From positions 17,532,915-17,596,914 of the forward strand of contig CM070606.1 of the NCBI GenBank assembly GCA_036346395.1: 64,000 nt of DNA, written 5' to 3'. The translations under genes were made by a program, and so were the position numbers. Within the stretch, counting starts at the first letter, position 1; each line of letters begins with the position of its first letter. The notes below the pieces were generated by a model. That model worked only from the letters and a program-made list of their open reading frames with translations. It did no database searches and was not told the DNA's origin. This DNA comes from Hsuehochloa calcarea. Taxonomy: Eukaryota; Streptophyta; Magnoliopsida; Poales; Poaceae. This document shows positions 59,060 to 64,000 of this stretch, piece by piece.

Positions 59060-59760
59060 CTATTATCTAATTCGGGGGTGCCCGATCTTTACGACGTAGG
59101 ATCAATGATAACTTTGGATCCGTGCAACCTGATGAACCGATGATGTCAACAACTGTCAATATAGCAACATGCGACAAAACAATCCACCCAACCACACACT
59201 CTTGATCCGGTCTACTCGACTACACAAAAGTAGACGTCTTGCAGCGAGAACTCCCAATTCTCTCGAGGTGCACTTGGCTAACCTAGGAAACAAGAGTATA
59301 ATTTTTAAAATTCTTTTATCTGTGGTCTGAAAATTACAAAGGGATCTACCCCTGAATATATATGGTCTCTCCACCCCTTATGGCTAGCCAAGAGGCCCTC
59401 CTCATAGTCTAATTCCGAATTACAATGTGCTTTCAATTTGGAATTGAATTCGGATTCAAAACTCACATGGAATTTCAGCATTGTATGTGGTTTGCTCTGA
59501 TAGCCATAACTCTTTGTAGAAAGCTCTAAATCATACGATGTTTGATCCGTTGTAAAGTAGACTTGATAAGCTTTCCAAATATATGTATTGTATATGATGG
59601 ATCCTTCCGAGTTGTTGCAGAGATCGCCGTGAACTTCAAGAAAATGAACAACACAAGTTTCTCTTGCTCTTTAACTCTTTTAGTAAGCTCATGTTGTTAT
59701 GAGGTACTTGATGAATTGAACTACTATATGGAGCAACATAGTTAAGGATGCCCACATCAC
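59060..59760. mobile_element. probable LTR fragment, class uncertain
   Basis: It shares AAGTAGACTTGATAAGCTTTCCA (near 59555) with the solo LTR at 17305-17330 and has a similar mix of short phrases (GGATCCGT, GATCCGTT). No ends, no coding domain. The call rests on this shared phrase and on general character. Confidence 0.35.
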
Positions 59761-59830
59761 TATCCCTCCAAAGAAATAATTCATTATATATTGAAGCGTT
59801 CAAACGCACATGGGGTTTTCTTATAAACTG

Positions 59831-60090
59831 TACACCCTCTGTTCTTTTTAAAGTGACACCATAGAATCTATGCCGTCGAGCTTTCTAAAGTTTGACCACA
59901 AATATGTTCAAAACTATCTAGATTGGCTACATGAACACTATATCATTAGATTTGTCGTCAAAAAATACTTTCATATTTTTATAAGTTTACTAGTATATAA
60001 TAAGATAAAGTTAGAAAAGTAATGGTCAAATTTATATCTCGAAGGCCATAAAAAGTAAAAAACATCACTTAAAAAAGAACGGAGGGAATA
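59831..60090. mobile_element. Stowaway/Tc1-mariner-like miniature element
   Basis: The left end is TACACCCTCTGTTCTTTTTAA and the right end is TTAAAAAAGAACGGAGGGAATA, which are inverted matches of the common grass terminus CTCCCTCCGTTC with TA duplication. It is 260 bp and AT-rich. It contains the usual GTTTGACC and GGTCAAA internal phrases and has no coding content. Confidence 0.8.
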
Positions 60091-61638
60091 GTATCTTTTG
60101 GATGGATCATTGAAAAGTGTGGTTTTTCAAAAACTGCGAGTTTGTAAATTATGCTATAACATCCAAACGGGTCCTTATTTGTTTTTAACTAGACAAAGGC
60201 TTTTAAGCTTCTTGGGGCTCATGATAAAAATCAGCTTTTTTTGAAACGTGGGATAAAAATCAGCTTTGATATGTGGAGGTCTCGATATTCTCTCAGGTAT
60301 CCTATCATAACATTGTGCCACCTTTTGATGTTCATCATCTTTTTATAACCATCATGCAAGCATGTCATGCACCTTCTTAGATTAATTGGATTACTTTGTT
60401 TTCTTTGATGGTACCACGAAGTCTAATTTATAAAACAGTGAAATATTAAAAGGGAATCAGGATCTAGAGTTGACCACACAATGCATACGTGCAACAAATG
60501 TATACATCTGGATGTTCATCAAATTAAAAATATTGACAACTTTTTTTTTCCCCTTCTGTAAGCAACGATAGTTTAATCATGACATGCTAGCCTTGTTCCC
60601 ACATAATATGCTATATCTGCTTTCTGTTGGATTTGGTCTTCTTTTGCACTAACAAATTGAAAAAGATTTGGTTCGTATAATTTGTGGTATTGTCCAGCAT
60701 TACTTGCAAGTGTCTCCGGTTTGCCGTTTGGCTTGTTTGGTTTGCTACTCGTGCTTCATGTGAGAGGCTGAGGAGGGAATCGGGGAACAAGGCCCAATAG
60801 GACACCGAAGGTTCACGCGATGCAGATATTTACACCGTATGAATTTTACATGAATTATTGTGTAGGAATCCTTCGTAGCATACTCTTTGTTCTAAACAGG
60901 GGCTTTAGCCAAGAAAACAATAGATTACATGAATCGGTTTACTTCGGGACTGTGGTAGGCCCTTTTGTTTATGTTTTTTCTTCTTCTTTTGCTTATAAGC
61001 AAAAAAAAAACCTAAATCTAAATAAGAAAGTGTCTTTTTCATCCAACTTATAAAAAACATAAACCATTTTAAGCTTAAAAGCCGTAAGTCATGGAAGAAG
61101 TGCTTTTTTGTTTTTTGCAGAATGAAATAACCCTTTACCATTGAAGTTCGCTGAAATTACCTATAAAATGCTATTGTATATAAGTTCAAATCATTTCGTT
61201 TTTTTTCTGTACCTTCCTCCTCTCCTCCCCTTCCCCCCCTCTTCCTCCTTGGTAGTGAGATCTCCGACGAGGGCTCACCGTAGTTAGGATTAAGGTTCAC
61301 CCATGTTAGGGTTAGAGTTCATCGCTACCTCTGACCCTAGAAGGAGGGTGGATGGTAGCGACCCAGTGGCAGGCGACAGTTGGGAACAGTGGTTTAGAAG
61401 AGGATGGTGTTCACCTTTTTATTATCTGGTTAATGTTCACCGTATAGAGCCTCCCCGCGCATTTGCCTGCCTTACAGTTTACAAAAGATAGTATATGCGG
61501 ACTGGGCCACATCTTTTAAGCCCAATCTGACCTACCTGGTTTTCGGTCAGGCCAGTCAAGCAAGCAAGCCCGTCGGGGTCCGACCGAGTCGAATTGCCTT
61601 GACTGCCGGTCAAAGTCTCAAGACCGACTAGGCAACTA
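60091..61638. other. intergenic, upstream of lysA; no gene recognised
   Basis: 60183-60460 resembles 45366-45590. A short inverted pair (CTTATAAGC... and GCTTAAAAG...) lies near 60990 and 61075. A pyrimidine-rich stretch lies at 61205-61250. 61500-61635 repeats GGTCAGGCC and GGTCCGACCG-like phrases. It must contain distal promoter sequence of lysA, but no element could be assigned. Confidence 0.45.
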
Positions 61639-62125
61639 GGGGTGAAAATGGGTTGGATATGGACAGATATTGCTCTTCTCGTATCATAACTTCATATTTT
61701 TACCCCAAATACGGATACAAATACAAATTTTTCGAGATACAGGCACCAGACGGATGCAGATCGGATTCAATTGGTCGCAGATAACTTGACAGATTATGTA
61801 CACATAAAGAAAAGATATCACTTCACCAATGAAAAAATCAAATTATACTACTTATTAGAGAATCATTTATCCTACTTAACAACATAAATATATTCAAATG
61901 TAAATTCATATTATATATTAGTTAATGACTAGAAAACCATGAAAGATATCAAAGAATATTGATATTTATTAGATATCTATTTTATTAATTTATAAAATAT
62001 CCTATAAAATACGAATACAAATCGGATATTACACTTTCTTTATCTTTATCGTAACCTAGATTTTTTAGATCTGCATGTAAATAACATTGGATACGGATTT
62101 TTTTTTCCGGCCACGTTTTCACCCG
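61639..62125. mobile_element. hAT-like miniature element in the lysA promoter
   Basis: Left terminus GGGGTGAAAATGGG and right terminus CCACGTTTTCACCCG are inverted. The flanking octamers GGCAACTA (61631-61638) and GGCGACTA (62126-62133) differ at one base, as expected for an old 8-bp hAT-type duplication. The body of about 490 bp is AT-rich and has repeated CGGAT(A)CAAAT phrases. It encodes nothing. It ends 55 bases before the lysA start codon. Confidence 0.72.
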
Positions 62126-62135
62126 GGCGACTACG

Positions 62136-62180
62136 TAGTAAAACCCTCCCCTCCACTCCTCACTACTCGAAACCCTAGCA
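62136..62180 (+). promoter_or_regulatory. 5' leader of lysA, copy 1
   Basis: A pyrimidine-rich leader (CCCTCCCCTCCACTCC, then AAACCCTAGCA before ATG), with a telo-box-like AAACCCTAG. Everything upstream of 62126 is the hAT-like element, so the original core promoter is displaced by about 0.5 kb. Confidence 0.5.
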
Positions 62181-62680
62181 ATGGCGGCGGCTAACCTCCT
62201 CTCGCGCTCACTCCTCACGGCCCTAAACCCTAACCCCACCGCCCACCCCAGCCACAGCAGCCCCGCGGCCGTCTCCCTGCGCCGCCGCCACGGCCGCCCG
62301 GCCCCCCTCAGCGCCTCAATCTCTACGGCCTCTCCGTCTCCGCCGCCGCGGCCGGTGGCGGCGGCGGCGGCGGCGCCGCCGAAGCGCTGCTTAAGGCGCG
62401 GCGCCGACGGGCACCTCTACTGCGAGGGGGTGCGGGTGGAGGACGCTATGGCGGCGGCGGAGCGGAGCCCCTTCTACCTCTACAGCAAGCCGCAGGTCGT
62501 CCGCAACTTTGTCGCCTACCACGACGCCCTTGAGGGGCTCCGCTCCGTCGTGGGGTACGCCGTGAAGGCCAACAACAACCTCCGCGTGCTGCAGCTCCTG
62601 CGGGAGCTCGGCTGCGGAGCCGTACTCGTCAGCGGAAACGAGCTCCGCCTCGCCCTCCGAGCAGGATTCGACCCCACCAG
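62181..62680 (+). CDS. lysA: diaminopimelate decarboxylase, plastid, exon 1 (first copy, open)
   Basis: It starts MAAANLLSRSLLTALNPNPT. The first 60 or so residues are rich in Ala, Ser, Arg and Pro, as in plastid transit peptides. The mature enzyme follows: KRCLRRGADGHLYCEGVRVE, SPFYLYSKPQVVRNFVAYHD, then VVGYAVKANNNLRVLQLL. The Lys of YAVKAN (residue 129) is the pyridoxal phosphate lysine of this fold-III decarboxylase. Then SGNELRLALRAGFDPTR ends at a donor (CACCAG/GTCCGG, 62680). The enzyme makes lysine from meso-diaminopimelate, the last step of plastid lysine synthesis. Exon 1 gives 166 codons plus two bases; the rest is outside the window. The ATG is chosen because it matches the rice-type start as remembered. 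If the gene is expressed, this copy must supply the N-terminus. Confidence 0.9.
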
Positions 62681-62858
62681 GTCCGGCTTGCTTTCCTCTC
62701 CTGGGTTTCTACCTTGTTTGGATTAGGCCAAAGTCTCATGCATTTGCTGTTGTTCTTTGTTTGGATTTTGGATGGATTAGAACTCTGTTGCATTTGCTAG
62801 TGAGCAAGTAGTAAAACCCTCCCCTCCCCTCCCATCCTCGCTACCCGAAACCCTAGCA

Positions 62859-63333
62859 ATGGTGGCGGCCAACCTCCTCTCGCGTTCACTCCTCCCGGCC
62901 CTAAACCCTAACCCCACCGCCCACCCCAGCCGCAGCAGCCCCGCGGCCGTCTCCCTGCGCCGCCCGCCCCCCTCCGCTGCTCAATCTCTACTGCCTCTCC
63001 GTCCCAGCGGCCGCCAACGGCTGCGGCGGCGCCGAAGCGCTGCTTCAGGCGCGGCGCCGACGGGCACCTATACTGCGAGGGGGTGTGGGTGGAGGATGCG
63101 ATGGCGGCGGCAGTGCGGAGCCCCTTCTACCTCTACAGCAAGCCGCAGGTTGTCCGCAACTTTGTCGCCTACCACGACGCCCTCGAGGGGCCCCGCTCCG
63201 TTGCGGGGTACGCTGTGAAGGCCAACAACCACCTCTGCGTGCTGCAGCTCCTGCAGGAACTCGGTTGCGGAGCCATATTCATCAGCGGAAACGAGCTGCA
63301 CCTCGCCCTCTGAGCAGGATTCGACCCCACCAG
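62859..63333 (+). pseudogene. diaminopimelate decarboxylase exon 1, second copy, broken
   Basis: It starts MVAANLLSRSLLPALNPNPT and is collinear with copy 1, but loses about 13 bases after VSLRR and a few more further on, so the frame shifts. The correct frame is readable again from about 63083 (VEDAMAAAVRSPFYLYSKPQ, AGYAVKANNHLCVLQLLQEL). In that frame the codon matching Arg160 of copy 1 is TGA (LAL*AGFDPTR). The donor CACCAG/GTCCGG is intact at 63333. It cannot encode the N-terminus of the enzyme. In a transcript from copy 1 it would lie inside the first intron. Confidence 0.9.
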
Positions 63334-63461
63334 GTCCGGCTTGCTTTCCTCTCCTGGGTTTCTACCTTGTTTAGATTAGGCCAAAGTCTCATGCATTTGC
63401 TGTTGTTCTTTGTTTGAATTTTGGATGGATTAGAACTCTGTTGCATTTGCTAGTGAGCAAG

Positions 63462-64000
63462 CAGCTTTTTTAATATTCACCGTGGATATTAATTTTTCTT
63501 TTCCCGCTATGTGTATCAGTAAGTGTACAAAGTGCATATAGCGGCATTGCGTGAAAGGTGCAGATTTAGTGTTAAGTAAGGGATCTTTTATTTATTTTTA
63601 AATGTTAATTCGATATTTGGAAAATGGCATTGACTTGCGGCCTGTGGGATTGGTGTTTCATCAGGACTAGACTCCAACTAATGCATTAGTTTTGTTTCGG
63701 TCTTATTTTACTTGTCTTGTATTTTGCTTATTGGGTTGAAAAAGGGATGTATTGGGAAATAAGAACGCTGGTTGATTCGGATGTGGTCGAAATCTTATGA
63801 TCTGGGTGGTAGTTATATTATTGTTGAAAGTTAGTGGTGGTTTTGTGGGCTTCATGCCGAGCTTATTTGTGTAAAGACGATTCGATACCCAGGGTTTGTC
63901 CAGCAACCATGGAACAGAGGGCAGGAGACACTGTATATACGCTTGCTATAGCTGGCTTGTGGTATGTTTTGTACATTACCTGGTTGGGAGAGCATATAAG
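63462..64000 (+). other. continuation of lysA intron 1
   Basis: AT-rich sequence with T-rich stretches and no second exon recognisable by the expected CIFNGNGK start. The intron therefore runs at least from 62681 to the window edge for copy 1, or from 63334 for copy 2. Confidence 0.6.

Larger units (their letters stand above)
62136..63461 (+). repeat. tandem duplication covering lysA leader, exon 1 and start of intron 1
   Basis: Unit 1 is 62136-62808 and unit 2 is 62809-63461. Both run from TAGTAAAACCCTCCCC to TTTGCTAGTGAGCAAG. The intron parts are almost identical, and the exon parts differ by substitutions and short deletions in the GC-rich transit-peptide region. Confidence 0.92.

Noticed and set aside
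61303..61491. 62-codon frame upstream of lysA
   Set aside because: No similarity to known proteins and no conserved features. Likely chance in promoter-side sequence.

Overview
The window is nuclear DNA from a grass, most likely rice or a close relative. The evidence is an intact plant SEC14/nodulin-type gene with ordinary GT-AG introns, the first exon of a plastid diaminopimelate decarboxylase gene that closely resembles the rice one, and a transposon set typical of grasses: copia and gypsy LTR elements, a CACTA element with CACAGACGG-type subterminal motifs, a Stowaway-like element and a hAT-like miniature element. Species is inferred from remembered protein similarity and was not tested. 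There are no bacterial operons, CRISPR arrays or rRNA genes, and I saw no tRNA gene. About three quarters of the window is transposable element.

Layout. 1-5.9 kb: a broken copia element (A) whose integrase is replaced by a reversed piece of another copia family (F). 5.9-6.1 kb: an F-box gene scrap. 7.8-13.8 kb: the one complete host gene, a 622-aa Sfh-type phosphatidylinositol transfer protein with 13 coding exons on the minus strand. 15.1-19.9 kb: a gypsy-type element (E) that encodes gag and protease only; its gag is split by a solo LTR. 20.6-27.8 kb: a complete but decayed copia element (B) on the minus strand with a clear CATCT target duplication, inserted in an older LTR-like sequence. 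28.1-44.5 kb: a CACTA element (G) with a TNP2-like transposase gene and a second gene that ends in a Ulp1-type cysteine protease domain. G has been hit by a RIRE1/BARE-like solo LTR (33.7-35.3 kb) and by a copia element (D, 35.9-42.2 kb). D contains a piece of a host-like gene. 46.1-47.3 kb: two inverted-repeat elements separated by long TA tracts. 47.3-58.3 kb: a full-length copia element (C) with 1.9-kb LTRs, inserted at a TA/TG microsatellite. 58.3-61.6 kb: LTR scraps and a Stowaway-like element. 61.6-62.1 kb: a hAT-like miniature element just upstream of the lysA start codon. 62.1-63.5 kb: a tandem duplication of lysA exon 1, with the first copy open and the second broken. The rest of lysA lies beyond the right edge.

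How the parts relate. The two host genes are unrelated in function (lipid transfer and lysine biosynthesis) and are separated by about 48 kb of nested insertions. Nesting gives a relative order: E gag before its solo LTR; the host LTR before B; G before its solo LTR and before D. No transposon here has an uninterrupted reading frame for its full protein set, so none looks autonomous today. The most notable items are the lysA exon-1 duplication with its adjacent transposon, the gene fragment carried in D, the regular CxxC coiled-coil segment in copia C, the tandem inverted-repeat elements in TA tracts, and the GGTCGGACC near-palindromes that fill the LTRs of the C/D/F copia family.
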